NCBI RefSeq assembly: GCF_004331735.1
Contig: NZ_SJSO01000010.1
Span: forward strand, 95,041-159,040
Length of the DNA: 64,000 nt
From: Pedobacter psychrodurus
GTDB lineage: Bacteria > Bacteroidota > Bacteroidia > Sphingobacteriales > Sphingobacteriaceae
Direction: 5' to 3'
In this document: piece by piece, positions 34,344-43,652 of the stretch
Position numbering within the stretch: the first letter of the stretch is position 1
How the letters are laid out: each line of letters starts with the position of its first letter
Program-made: the position numbers and the translations under genes
Notes under the pieces: model-generated
Databases searched by the model: none
Told to the model about the DNA's origin: nothing
What the model saw: only the letters and a program-made list of their open reading frames with translations

Positions 34344-34715
34344 TTAATTAATAGTACTTTTAGTCGTTATTAAGTGCTGGTTTAAACCAATACGATCTTC
34401 CTTAAGCTTAATGTACGATGATACAATGCTCAGCATTATTTCATGATAACGATTTGTAGTTCCGTTATCGGTGTTCACTGAAACAATGTTTGCATTTTCA
34501 GCTTCAGCTTGGGTATAAACAATGCTAAAAGTAGTGGTTGATAGCCATTCAGGTAGATTTTCGGCGCTCAACACTACCTTACAATTGACTAGCCAAACGC
34601 CTATTTTACCCTCCTCTATGCTCATTGTATAAACTAGGGGCAACTCTATAACACCAAAATCTGGCAGATCAACCAATACGTTTATCATTTTTAACATATA
34701 CTTCTTTCCGCTCAC
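34344..34715 (-). CDS. hypothetical protein, 123 aa
   Basis: An unrecognised soluble protein with a beta-rich first half (MINVLVDLPDFGVIELPLVYTM, GKIGVWLVNCKVVL) and a helical end (HEIMLSIVSSYIKLKEDRIG). Several near in-frame Met codons exist; the ATG at 34715 or the one at residue 10 is likely. It is convergent with the small HTH gene. A LacI-type operator lies about 100 bp upstream of the start, so it may belong to the same regulon as the GH28/symporter genes. Confidence 0.5.
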   Translation of the reverse strand: MSGKKYMLKMINVLVDLPDFGVIELPLVYTMSIEEGKIGVWLVNCKVVLSAENLPEWLSTTTFSIVYTQAEAENANIVSVNTDNGTTNRYHEIMLSIVSSYIKLKEDRIGLNQHLITTKSTIN

Positions 34716-34816
34716 AATTGCTATTATTTTCTGGATTATTGCCTCAGGTATCGGTTATGATAGAACGAAGTTGTTAAAAAAAGCAGGCCTTTAATTGGAT
34801 TTAGGCGTATTTATTT

Positions 34817-34830
34817 GCGTAAACGTTTAA
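34817..34830. promoter_or_regulatory. LacI-type operator 1
   Basis: GCGTAAACGTTTAA at 34817-34830 matches the sites at 38101 and 39548 (consensus RCGTAAACGWTT) and has the AAACGTTT centre typical of LacI-family operators. It lies between the GH28 stop codon and the start of the 123-residue gene. Confidence 0.45.
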
Positions 34831-34923
34831 GTAGAAAAGCCCCATAGCAGAAAGGTTAGGGCGTAACAGTGCCTAACCAACCGACGTACAGCCGAAGGTT
34901 TAATTCTTGGATTCAATCTCTAA

Positions 34924-36351
34924 TTATTTGTCTACTGTAGTTTCGCTAAAGTTCACGATTTTGAGCTTACTTACATTCTTTTGTCCCAAGGCTTTTCCTG
35001 CATATCCAGGTTTATTTACACCCCATACCACATTGCTATTAAGAACACTAATGTATCCCGTATTTTCAAAATAAAACCCAGCAATAGCGCTTTTAACAAG
35101 GCCTTCTACATTGCTTGGCCTACGGTCGTATACGCCGCCTTCCACCTTTGTCGTTTTATCGAGATAAACACTAACCTGATCAAAGTAGATATCGGAAATT
35201 TTATCAGGACTTTCGCCGCTGATGTACACACCACTTTCTCCCGTACATCGGATATTACTGAAATAAATATTCTTAACCGCTCCAACCTTTCCCTTAGTTT
35301 GTCCCTTTGGCAAACGCCAACCAGCATCTTTATTGTTGCTGGTTGCTCTTGGGTAAGCAGTAATATAAATCGGCTCTGCCTTGCCCCACCATACATCCGA
35401 AAAAAGTTTAGATTCGATTAACAGGTTGGAGAAAATCACATTGTTTACTGTACCCTCATCACGGTTTTGAATACCAATGCCACGGTTGCTTTTCGTGATA
35501 TTACAATTATTGATGAGCACATTACTGATCCGGTCCATATTTTCAGAGCCTATTTTGATGGCGCAAGAACTAGAGGTCATGGTGCAGTTACTAATCACAA
35601 TATTTTCGCAGGCACCATATTCTGCAAACTCACGCCTGTTTTTTAAGCAGATACAATCATCACCTGATTCGATAAAACAATTGGTAATCCTCACATTTTT
35701 ACTATGATCCAGATCAATACCATCGCTGTTGCGGATTTTAATACTATTCAGCAACGTTATATTCGATATAGATACATCGTTACAACCCACTAAATGAACC
35801 GTCCAGTAGGCTGAATTCTGAAAAGTTACCCCATCTATATTCAGTTTATTACAACCGATCAAAGTAAGTAAATGCGGCCTTGGATCTATAATATTAAAAG
35901 GTTTTAATACATACGAGTCGCTAAGCTCCTCCCCCATAAACGAAATCCCATTCCCATCAATCACACCTGCTCCGCTAATGCTCACCTGTTCTAGTTTTTC
36001 TCCGCCGATCCAGATGGTTCCTTCACCTTTATTTTCTCTAAAGGCACTTTGTGTATAAAGTTTTTCATCAGGACTAGCCAAGAGCTTAGCACCACCTTCT
36101 ACTCTTAAATCGATGAATGATTTTAAGTTAAAAGGACCAGTTAAAAACACGTGACCAGCGGGTACAATTACCTGTCCGCCGCCTGCTGCTGTACAGGCAT
36201 CGATGGTTTTCTGAATGGCAGCTGCATCGTTGGTTTTGCCATCGCCAACTGCGCCATAGTTTTTAATGTTGTATGATTTTTGTGCCATTGCACCAAAAGA
36301 AATCAGCAGCGCAAAAATAAGTAGGATTTTAATCTTCATTTTTTTATTCAT
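34924..36351 (-). CDS. secreted GH28-family glycosidase, divergent active site
   Basis: A right-handed beta-helix protein of 475 residues, glycoside hydrolase family 28 (polygalacturonase-like), with a signal peptide (cleaved after GAMAQ). The N-terminal YNIKNYGAVGDGKTNDAAAIQKTID is the usual pectin-lyase-fold start. The catalytic segment has N208-S-D-G and G230-D-D, supplying the three Asp. The GHG and RIK motifs of standard endo-polygalacturonases are replaced by IKIGSE and RGIGIQ. Hydrolysis of a galacturonic-acid or rhamnogalacturonan-type linkage is likely; an unusual uronic acid glycoside is possible. It follows the symporter gene by about 40 nt, presumably in one transcript. Confidence 0.88.
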   Translation of the reverse strand: MNKKMKIKILLIFALLISFGAMAQKSYNIKNYGAVGDGKTNDAAAIQKTIDACTAAGGGQVIVPAGHVFLTGPFNLKSFIDLRVEGGAKLLASPDEKLYTQSAFRENKGEGTIWIGGEKLEQVSISGAGVIDGNGISFMGEELSDSYVLKPFNIIDPRPHLLTLIGCNKLNIDGVTFQNSAYWTVHLVGCNDVSISNITLLNSIKIRNSDGIDLDHSKNVRITNCFIESGDDCICLKNRREFAEYGACENIVISNCTMTSSSCAIKIGSENMDRISNVLINNCNITKSNRGIGIQNRDEGTVNNVIFSNLLIESKLFSDVWWGKAEPIYITAYPRATSNNKDAGWRLPKGQTKGKVGAVKNIYFSNIRCTGESGVYISGESPDKISDIYFDQVSVYLDKTTKVEGGVYDRRPSNVEGLVKSAIAGFYFENTGYISVLNSNVVWGVNKPGYAGKALGQKNVSKLKIVNFSETTVDK

Positions 36352-36394
36352 TAGGGATAAATGAGCATAGCCATTGCTCAGACTAGCTTATGTT

Positions 36395-38023
36395 TTACCA
36401 AAAAACCGTATAAAGTGCTGCAAGAATGCCACATATAATCACTGAGGCAATGGTAAATGCCGGAGTAACCTTAAACATGCTGCTATCAATTTCAAGGCCC
36501 TGCGGATTATCTTTACTTTTCGGATCGGTGAGCGTGACCAGAACCATTAAACCTATTATAATCATAAACACCCACGACATTCTGTTTAAGAAAGGAATCG
36601 GTGAGATAGCTCCATTGGTTATTATGGGTAAGAATTTAAATAAAATAGATAAGGGAATGGTTAATAAAGCAGCGGTAAGTGCTGCCCGCGAAGTAGTTTT
36701 CTTCCAGAAAAAGCCCAGCAAAAAGATAGCAAAAACACCTGGCGAAATAAAGCCGACATATTCTTGAATGAACTGATAAACCTGATCGAAACTACGCAAT
36801 GCGGGAGCAATAATAATAGCAATTAAAGATGCAATAACCACAGACCAACGACCGACTGAAACCAAACGTGTTTCTGAAGCTTCGGGTTTGATAAACTTTT
36901 TGTAAATATCAAGTGTAAAAATGGTGGCTATACTGTTACATTTGCCGGCTAGAGAGGCTACGATGGCGGCAGTGAGTGCAGCAAAAGCAAGGCCTTTTAT
37001 CCCAGCAGGCAATAAATTCATCAGTACCGGATAAGCATGATCGGGTTTAACCGTTCCGGCTGCATCGAGCATTTCGGAATGAAAATAACCACGTTGATAG
37101 AGCACATAAGCCGCAATACCTGGAATAACAACAATTACCGGAATGAGTAATTTTAAAAATGCGGCAAATATTAATCCGTTACGCCCGGTCTTTAAATCGG
37201 CTCCCAATGCCCTTTGAACGATATACTGATTACAGCCCCAGTAATTTAAATTATTGATCCACAAACCACCTACCAGTACCGCTATACCTGGCAGTTCGTT
37301 GTAAAATTTATCTCCTTTCGAAAATATCATGTGAAAATGATCTGATGCTTCACTGCGTAATAAAGGAAGCGAGGCTAAAACACTGGGCGCATCTAATTTT
37401 TCAGATACGAGTTTAAGCGCCATATAACAGGTAATTAGTCCGCCTGCAACTAAAACAAAAACCTGTATTACATCAGTATAACCAATTACCTTCATCCCTC
37501 CTAATGTAATAATGGCAGAAAAAATGGCTAGAAAAATGATACATATACTAAAAGGAACGCCCGTAATCGTTTCAATAGCTATAGCGCCAAGAAAGAAAAT
37601 AGAGGTTAAGTTTACAAACACGTAAACGAGTAACCAAAAAACAGCCATTAGCGTACTCACCGTATTATTATAGCGGTTAGACAGGAACTGCGGCATGGTA
37701 TAAATTTTATTCTTGATATAAATGGGTAGAAAGAATATGGCTACAATAATTAGCGTGGCGGCTGCCATCCATTCGTAACTTGCAATGGCAAGCCCCATAG
37801 CAAAGCCCGAACCCGACATGCCAATAAAATGTTCGGCAGAAATATTAGAAGCGATGATAGATGCACCAATTGCCCACCAGGTGAGCGAGCCTTCTGCCAG
37901 AAAATAATCCTTGGTATCGGTACGTTTTTTTTTCTTGCTCCGATAAACCCAATAGCCATATGCCGAAACAATAATAAAATACATCAAAAAAACAGCATAA
38001 TCGAATGCGGACAGGTGGTTCAT
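36395..38023 (-). CDS. sodium:solute symporter (SSS family)
   Basis: An inner membrane sodium-coupled transporter of 542 residues with about 13-14 TM helices. Family signatures are the N-terminal FDYAVFLMYFIIVSAYGYWVYR, then SNISAEHFIGMSGSGFAMGLAIASYEW, and the later FAALTAAIVASLAGKCNSIATIFTLDIYKKF. Substrates in this family are sugars, inositol, uronates or amino acids. Next to GH28 and a myo-inositol oxygenase locus, a hexuronate or inositol is the best guess. A LacI-type site lies about 80 bp upstream. Confidence 0.93.
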   Translation of the reverse strand: MNHLSAFDYAVFLMYFIIVSAYGYWVYRSKKKKRTDTKDYFLAEGSLTWWAIGASIIASNISAEHFIGMSGSGFAMGLAIASYEWMAAATLIIVAIFFLPIYIKNKIYTMPQFLSNRYNNTVSTLMAVFWLLVYVFVNLTSIFFLGAIAIETITGVPFSICIIFLAIFSAIITLGGMKVIGYTDVIQVFVLVAGGLITCYMALKLVSEKLDAPSVLASLPLLRSEASDHFHMIFSKGDKFYNELPGIAVLVGGLWINNLNYWGCNQYIVQRALGADLKTGRNGLIFAAFLKLLIPVIVVIPGIAAYVLYQRGYFHSEMLDAAGTVKPDHAYPVLMNLLPAGIKGLAFAALTAAIVASLAGKCNSIATIFTLDIYKKFIKPEASETRLVSVGRWSVVIASLIAIIIAPALRSFDQVYQFIQEYVGFISPGVFAIFLLGFFWKKTTSRAALTAALLTIPLSILFKFLPIITNGAISPIPFLNRMSWVFMIIIGLMVLVTLTDPKSKDNPQGLEIDSSMFKVTPAFTIASVIICGILAALYTVFW

Positions 38024-38100
38024 AAGGATTTTTTATATTTGGTTTTTTTTAAAAATCAGAAAAAATCCCAATGTTGCGGGCTTAATTCGATTATTTAATT

Positions 38101-38116
38101 ACGTAAACGTTTTCGC
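38101..38116. promoter_or_regulatory. LacI-type operator 2, before the symporter gene
   Basis: ACGTAAACGTTTTC at 38101-38114 (continuing GC) is close to the classic PurR/LacI operator ACGCAAACGTTTTCGT. It sits about 80 bp upstream of the symporter start and just after the LacI-family gene, as expected for control of the symporter-GH28 operon. Confidence 0.75.
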
Positions 38117-38149
38117 CTAGCTGGTGGCAATAACATAGATTTACCCCTG

Positions 38150-39157
38150 TTAACAACCTGTCGATTCGCGCTTGATCAGCATCGATTTCAATATGATATT
38201 CTGTTCATCATCCAGTTGTTTATTATTGAGAATTTTGAACAGGGATTTTGCCGCTTCACGCCCGATTTCGAAGGCTGGCTGTGTGATTGTAGTAAGTGAA
38301 GGACTCAGCAATTTTGCGGTACTCAGGTTCGAAAAACTAAGTACTTTAACGTCATTTGGAATCTTTAGATCCATTTCTCTGCAAGCACAATATGCAGGAA
38401 TAATAAATTCTTCAATAGAAGAAAAAAGTGCATCGGGTTTATAATTCCTGAGCAGCTCCTTTATATGTTGAAGGTTAAGTTCTTCATCATCCTGATATTT
38501 GACAACAAGCTGATCCCCAGCATTTATCCCATGCGTTTTCAGTGCATCAAGATAACCTGCAAACCTAGCTTTACCAGCAGGAAGATTTTCCAATCCATAT
38601 AAATACGCAATTTTGGTACAGCCGCATTCAATTAAATGTTCGGTTGCCTGAAAAGCAATTTCGTAATCATCTGTAGTTACTTTAACAGCATCCAGATTTT
38701 CGTAAACACGGTCAAAAAATACCAATGGAATTTTCTTAACCAGATTGGTATAATATTCACTGTTATACTCACTGCTCGATACAGATGTAAGAATACCATC
38801 TACCCGGCCATTTAACAAGCTATTGGTGAAGGAAACTTCTGCTTCTATATTTTCGTGAGTTTGGTAAATAAGCACATGATAGCCATATTGTCTGGCAATT
38901 TCCTCGATTCCTTTTATAGATAGCGAGAAAAAATTATTGGCTACACAGGGAATAACCACCGCTACCGTTTTAGTTTTATGGCTCCGCAGGTTGCTGGCTG
39001 CCGGATTGGGTGTATAATTTAGTTCCTTAGCTAAAGTCCACACCCTGTTTTTGGTCTTTAAACTAATCTCATAGCTGTCGTTTAAGGCCTTAGAAACGGT
39101 TGCTATTGAAATATTCAACTCTTGAGCCAACCGCTTAATATTTACTGCTTCCGCCAT
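38150..39157 (-). CDS. LacI-family transcriptional regulator
   Basis: A LacI/GalR repressor of 335 residues. The N-terminal HTH is NIKRLAQELNISIATVSKALN with the hinge helix PNPAASNLRSHKTKTVAVVIP. The periplasmic-binding-type effector domain follows (about 65-335), with LINGRVDGILTS-like and FFDRVYENLDAVKVTTDDYEIA elements that bind the sugar. The frame opens back to 39409, but the start at 39157 gives the standard family N-terminus. Three matching operators lie at 34817, 38101 and 39548, so it most likely represses the symporter-GH28 operon and the inositol oxygenase/SusCD operon until the substrate appears. The inducer may be a uronate or inositol derivative. Confidence 0.94.
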   Translation of the reverse strand: MAEAVNIKRLAQELNISIATVSKALNDSYEISLKTKNRVWTLAKELNYTPNPAASNLRSHKTKTVAVVIPCVANNFFSLSIKGIEEIARQYGYHVLIYQTHENIEAEVSFTNSLLNGRVDGILTSVSSSEYNSEYYTNLVKKIPLVFFDRVYENLDAVKVTTDDYEIAFQATEHLIECGCTKIAYLYGLENLPAGKARFAGYLDALKTHGINAGDQLVVKYQDDEELNLQHIKELLRNYKPDALFSSIEEFIIPAYCACREMDLKIPNDVKVLSFSNLSTAKLLSPSLTTITQPAFEIGREAAKSLFKILNNKQLDDEQNIILKSMLIKRESTGC

Positions 39158-39547
39158 GTTCTTAAAATTTGTTTTGTTAGTTATTTTATTAGAGGAAAGG
39201 TTATGTGCATCGGAAAAAAATATCGAAACAATAGCTAAGGCTTTTCCTCTTTCTACCAAAAATATTAAAAACAAACAGCCAGGCAACACAGATCTTGCTG
39301 AGCGAAGTTGATGTTCATAACATTTATTTGGTTTAGCAATCGAATATCTTTTTCGACTAAGAAAAGATATCTTCTTATTAACGAAAATATAAAATAATCG
39401 TAACAACAACGTTTATTTTTTTTCTTTTGCCTATTTATCTGGCAGATACCTCAGGCAGAAAAGGACATCTATAAGACCATAATCAACTGCAACCATTTAA
39501 ATTTAAACAAATTAACCCGTATTCACCAATCAAATACAAGATTTTAC
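39158..39547. other. intergenic, divergent spacer
   Basis: Non-coding AT-rich DNA between the divergent LacI-family and inositol oxygenase genes. Apart from the operator at 39548 it holds AATCGTAACAACAACGTTTATT near 39392, a half-like match to the operator that could serve autoregulation. No gene is seen. Confidence 0.4.
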
Positions 39548-39564
39548 TTAATCGTTTACGTAAA
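39548..39564. promoter_or_regulatory. LacI-type operator 3, before inositol oxygenase
   Basis: Read on the minus strand, the site is ACGTAAACGATTAA, the same core as operators 1 and 2. On the plus strand TTTACGTAAA at 39555-39564 is a perfect palindrome. It is about 95 bp upstream of the inositol oxygenase ATG, a position suited to repression. Confidence 0.7.
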
Positions 39565-39658
39565 TAAAATAGGCAAAACATGAAAGTTTAAGTTTTCAAA
39601 AACTCAACTTTAATTTATAAAACCAAAGATTTTTTTAACCAAATCAATTTCTAGCCTT

Positions 39659-40546
39659 ATGAGAAACCAAAGCGAAGCTTCAAAGGATAATCAAAATCCG
39701 TTGCAAAATCTTGATCAATGGGAAGAGGATATTTTGATCCGCTACCCTGATCCCAAAAACATCAACGCTGAAAAAAAAGAAGAGCAATTCAGAAATTATG
39801 ATGAAACGGAAAAGGATAGTGTAAAAGAATTTTACAGGCTTAACCATACCTACCAAACATATGATTTTGTAAAAGATAAAAAAGCAGATTATTTAAAGTT
39901 CGACAAACAGGAAATGCCTATATGGAGTGCATTTGATTTTTTGAATAAGTTAGTGGATGATTCTGATCCTGACACCGATCTGGACCAGATGCAGCACCTG
40001 TTGCAAACATCAGAAGCGATCAGAAACGACGGGCACCCCGATTGGATGGTATTGGTGGGTTTGATCCATGATATGGGTAAGGTGCTTTGTTTATTCGGAG
40101 AGCCACAGTGGGCCGTTGTGGGCGATACTTTCCCTGTAGGTTGTGCTTATTCAGATAAAATTGTCTATCCAGAATTTTTCAGCCAAAACCCCGATTTTAA
40201 AAACGAAACCTATCAGACCAAATTAGGTGTATATACCCAAAATTGCGGTTTGGATAATGTAGACATGTCATGGGGACATGATGAATATGTTTACCACATG
40301 ATGAAACCCTACATTCCGGAGCCAGGATTATACATGCTCCGTTACCATTCCTTCTATTCGCAGCACAGGGAAAATGCATACGATCACCTAATGAGCGAAA
40401 AAGACCACGAAATGTTTAAATGGGTAAACCTGTTTAACCCTTACGATCTGTACTCTAAAAACCCAAATCAAAAAAGCTGGGCCGAACTAGAGCCTTATTA
40501 CAAAGCACTTGTGGCTAAATATTTACCCGCCACTATCAAATTTTAA
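39659..40546 (+). CDS. miox: myo-inositol oxygenase
   Basis: A non-haem di-iron oxygenase of 295 residues that splits myo-inositol with O2 to D-glucuronate. All six iron ligands of mouse MIOX have counterparts: H113 (in MQHLLQTSEAIR), H137 and D138 (LIHDMGK), H207 (SWGHDEYVY), H230 (YHSFYSQH) and D263 (NPYDLYSK); the substrate-binding Lys141 is also present. It is cytoplasmic and of normal length. It is the first gene of the plus-strand operon with the SusC/SusD pair, and a LacI-type operator lies before it. MIOX is mainly eukaryotic but is known in some Bacteroidota. The product should enter the uronate pathway, whose other enzymes are not in the window. Confidence 0.96.
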   Translation: MRNQSEASKDNQNPLQNLDQWEEDILIRYPDPKNINAEKKEEQFRNYDETEKDSVKEFYRLNHTYQTYDFVKDKKADYLKFDKQEMPIWSAFDFLNKLVDDSDPDTDLDQMQHLLQTSEAIRNDGHPDWMVLVGLIHDMGKVLCLFGEPQWAVVGDTFPVGCAYSDKIVYPEFFSQNPDFKNETYQTKLGVYTQNCGLDNVDMSWGHDEYVYHMMKPYIPEPGLYMLRYHSFYSQHRENAYDHLMSEKDHEMFKWVNLFNPYDLYSKNPNQKSWAELEPYYKALVAKYLPATIKF

Positions 40547-40611
40547 CATTCTATCTCAAAACATATAACCAAATAAAACAAACAATTTATGAACCTAAAT
40601 CTACAAAAATC

Positions 40612-43600
40612 ATGAGATTTAAATGTACAAGCTTAAAGTATGGCAGTATCTTTTTGCTGCTTTTACTCATCAGCCAGTCGTTCAATATTGCCTTTGCGCA
40701 AACTGAACGAAAAATTACCGGGAACTTATTAGATACCGAAAACATGCCCATTATTGGCGCCTCAGTTTCGGTTAAGGGCACTAGCAAAGTAACGGTTACC
40801 GGAGATAATGGTGCTTTTAGCATCTCCGCCAAAAACGGCGACAAACTGGTATTTACTTTTATGGGCTACGAACCCAAAGAGATTACTATTGGCACGGCTT
40901 CGAGCTATAAAGTAACCATAAATGAAGCCACAGCATCGTTAACCGATGTGGTTGTGGTGGGTTATGGAAAAAGCTCAAGAAAAGCATTAACCAGCTCTAT
41001 CTCTACGGTAAAAGGTGACGATTTGAACAAAGGAGCGATAAGTGATGTGGGCCAAATGTTACAAGGTAAAGTTCCAGGTTTGAATATTACGCGTAGTGGC
41101 GATCCTAACCGTTCTGCAGCAATTATTCTCCGCGGCGCATCTACGCTTCGTGAGGGTGCTCAATCGCCTTTATTTGTAATTGATGGAGTTATTGGAGCGG
41201 ATATTTCTATTCTTGCACCTGATGATATTGCTTCAATTGACGTATTAAAAGATGCCGCTGCCGCCGCAATTTATGGTAACAGAGCTGCAAACGGGGTAAT
41301 TATGGTTACTACAAAAAAAGGAATAGCCGGACAAACGCAGCTAAGTTATAGTGGCTACTTTGGTATAGAAAATGTTTCTAACCAATACGACATGATGGAT
41401 GCTGACCAATTGCGTGCTTTTTTGGCAAAAAGTAACTCTTCCTTAACCCCAGCAAATGATAAGGGTGCGAATACCAACTGGCAAAATGAAGTGCAACGTA
41501 AAGATGCAATTTCTTATAACCACAACATTTCATTTAGTGGTGGTACCGAAAAAACAACTTACAATGCCAGTTTGAACTATTTTAAACAACAAGGTATCAT
41601 CAAAACGAGTGATTTAGATCGTTTTATAGGCCGCGTTGGCGTAGAACAAAAAGCCATTAATGATAAATTAAAATTGGGATTTAGCTTAACCAATTCTGTA
41701 AGCAATTCAAATTTAGTACCTTATCGCAATACAATTCTATCGCAGATGTTAACATATCTACCAACTGCGCCAATTAAAAATCCGGATGGTTCATATTTTG
41801 ATAACTTAACCCAATCGAATTATTACAATCCTGTATCAATGCTAGACAATGCTCAGGAAAATTTAAAATATAAAAACTTATTGGCTAGTTTTACTGCTAA
41901 CTTGAAGTTACCATTTGGATTTTCTTACGATGTATCGGCATCTTACCAGAATTATCAAACGGTGTATGGTGCTTTTTATAACAGCATTTATACTTCCAGA
42001 TATAACAATGTCCGTAACACACCAGACCCACCTGCTAATCCAACTATTGTTTCTCTAATCGGACAAAATGGGGTTGCGGTAAGAAATGCATACCAGAACA
42101 CCAATAAAATTATTGAAACCTATTTAACCTGGGATCGCAAATTTGGTAATCACTCCATCAATGCAGTTATTGGTTACTCTTATCAAAGTTCGGTAAATGG
42201 AGATGGTGTACAAGCATCATCCACAAATTTCCCTATTAATGAAGTAGGTTATTATAACTTAAGTTTAGGAAATCCTTACGCAGTAAAAGATTTCAGAACA
42301 GATTATGGAGGCAATTCTTACCAGGATGTTCTGATGATTTCTGACTTTGCAAGGGTAAATTACAATTATAAAAATAAATATGTTATTCAAGGTTCGATCA
42401 GAAAAGATGGTTCATCAGTTTTTGGTATAAACAAACAATATGGTTACTTCCCTTCTGTTGGTGGTGCCTGGAATATTGATCAGGAAAACTTCATGAAAAA
42501 TCAAAACCTAATTGGTTCATTAAAATTGAGAGCCAGTTATGGTATTGCGGGTAACTCTTTAGGATTTAACCCTTTAAGCACAAAATTAATTTACGGCAGT
42601 GTTGGCCAATTCTATTACAATGGCATTAATGAGTCTGCTTTGGGTGCTATTCAAAATGAAAACAGAGATTTGCGTTGGGAAAAAACAGCTACAACGAATA
42701 TAGGAACAGATTTTAGTTTATTTAAAGGCAGATTATCAGGATCATTTGATTGGTATAACAAAAAAACCAGCGATTTAATTTTTACTTATGAAGTAGATCC
42801 AAATATTTATCCGGCAAGTACGATAACGGCTAACGTTGGTGAATTAACAAATAAAGGTCTTGAGTTTGTGTTAAACGCTACCCCAATTGCTGGTAAAGAT
42901 TTCTTCTGGACAACTGGTATCAACCTGGCAAGAAACGTAAATAAAATTGTTAGCTTATCTGATAGCAGATTAGCATTAGCGAAAGTATATACAGTACAAC
43001 CTGATGGCGGTGGCCAAACCGGAGCTACAGTACAACTTTTAGAGCCAGGATTACCGATTGGAACTTTTTATACTTTCAACTACGCAGGTAAAAATGCGGC
43101 AGGTGTATCTCAATATTACGATGCTAAAGGGAATTTAACAACTACACCGTCAAACAGAACTGATTATTATGCGGTTGGTAATGCACAACCTAAAGCGCTT
43201 ATCGGTTGGACAAATAATATCAGTTACCGCAATTTTGATTTGAGTGTTTTTATGAGAGCCGTATTGGGCAATAAAATTATGAACATTACCAGGGCTGATC
43301 TTTTCCGTCCAAATACAGCGCAGTTTACAAACATCCCTGTAGAAGTAGCTGATGAATCTACAGCAGATTTTAACTCTTACCGATATTCATCTCGTTTTGT
43401 TGAAAACGGCAGCTACCTGCGTTTAGATAACGCTACTTTGGGCTACACCTTTAAAAAAGGTATTCCAGGTGTTAAAACGCTTAGGGTATATGCAACAGGA
43501 AATAACCTGTTTATCATTACTGGTTACAAAGGTATCGATCCAGAGATTAATCAGGGTGGTATAGCTCCTGGTGTAGATACCAATAACTTTTATCCAAAAA

Positions 43601-43641
43601 CCAGAACATTTTTATTGGGTTTAAATGTATCATTTAATTAA
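40612..43641 (+). CDS. SusC/RagA-type TonB-linked outer membrane protein
   Basis: Outer membrane SusC-like transporter of 1009 residues. It has a signal peptide (about 1-30, ending IAFAQ), then a carboxypeptidase-regulatory-like domain (TERKITGNLLDTENMPIIGASVSVKG) and the SusC signature (VVVVGYGKSSRKALTSS, VPGLNITR and AAAAIYGNRAANGVIMVTTKKG) in the plug, and a barrel ending in VSFN. It imports an oligosaccharide or glycoside held by the SusD partner, which follows after 11 nt. It lies 65 nt after the inositol oxygenase, so one operon is probable. The ligand may be an inositol or uronic-acid-containing glycoside. Confidence 0.94.
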   Translation: MRFKCTSLKYGSIFLLLLLISQSFNIAFAQTERKITGNLLDTENMPIIGASVSVKGTSKVTVTGDNGAFSISAKNGDKLVFTFMGYEPKEITIGTASSYKVTINEATASLTDVVVVGYGKSSRKALTSSISTVKGDDLNKGAISDVGQMLQGKVPGLNITRSGDPNRSAAIILRGASTLREGAQSPLFVIDGVIGADISILAPDDIASIDVLKDAAAAAIYGNRAANGVIMVTTKKGIAGQTQLSYSGYFGIENVSNQYDMMDADQLRAFLAKSNSSLTPANDKGANTNWQNEVQRKDAISYNHNISFSGGTEKTTYNASLNYFKQQGIIKTSDLDRFIGRVGVEQKAINDKLKLGFSLTNSVSNSNLVPYRNTILSQMLTYLPTAPIKNPDGSYFDNLTQSNYYNPVSMLDNAQENLKYKNLLASFTANLKLPFGFSYDVSASYQNYQTVYGAFYNSIYTSRYNNVRNTPDPPANPTIVSLIGQNGVAVRNAYQNTNKIIETYLTWDRKFGNHSINAVIGYSYQSSVNGDGVQASSTNFPINEVGYYNLSLGNPYAVKDFRTDYGGNSYQDVLMISDFARVNYNYKNKYVIQGSIRKDGSSVFGINKQYGYFPSVGGAWNIDQENFMKNQNLIGSLKLRASYGIAGNSLGFNPLSTKLIYGSVGQFYYNGINESALGAIQNENRDLRWEKTATTNIGTDFSLFKGRLSGSFDWYNKKTSDLIFTYEVDPNIYPASTITANVGELTNKGLEFVLNATPIAGKDFFWTTGINLARNVNKIVSLSDSRLALAKVYTVQPDGGGQTGATVQLLEPGLPIGTFYTFNYAGKNAAGVSQYYDAKGNLTTTPSNRTDYYAVGNAQPKALIGWTNNISYRNFDLSVFMRAVLGNKIMNITRADLFRPNTAQFTNIPVEVADESTADFNSYRYSSRFVENGSYLRLDNATLGYTFKKGIPGVKTLRVYATGNNLFIITGYKGIDPEINQGGIAPGVDTNNFYPKTRTFLLGLNVSFN

Positions 43642-43652
43642 TCATTAAGAAG

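Noticed and set aside
39158..39409. 84-residue upstream extension of the LacI frame
   Set aside because: It lacks any domain, and the standard LacI HTH starts at 39157.
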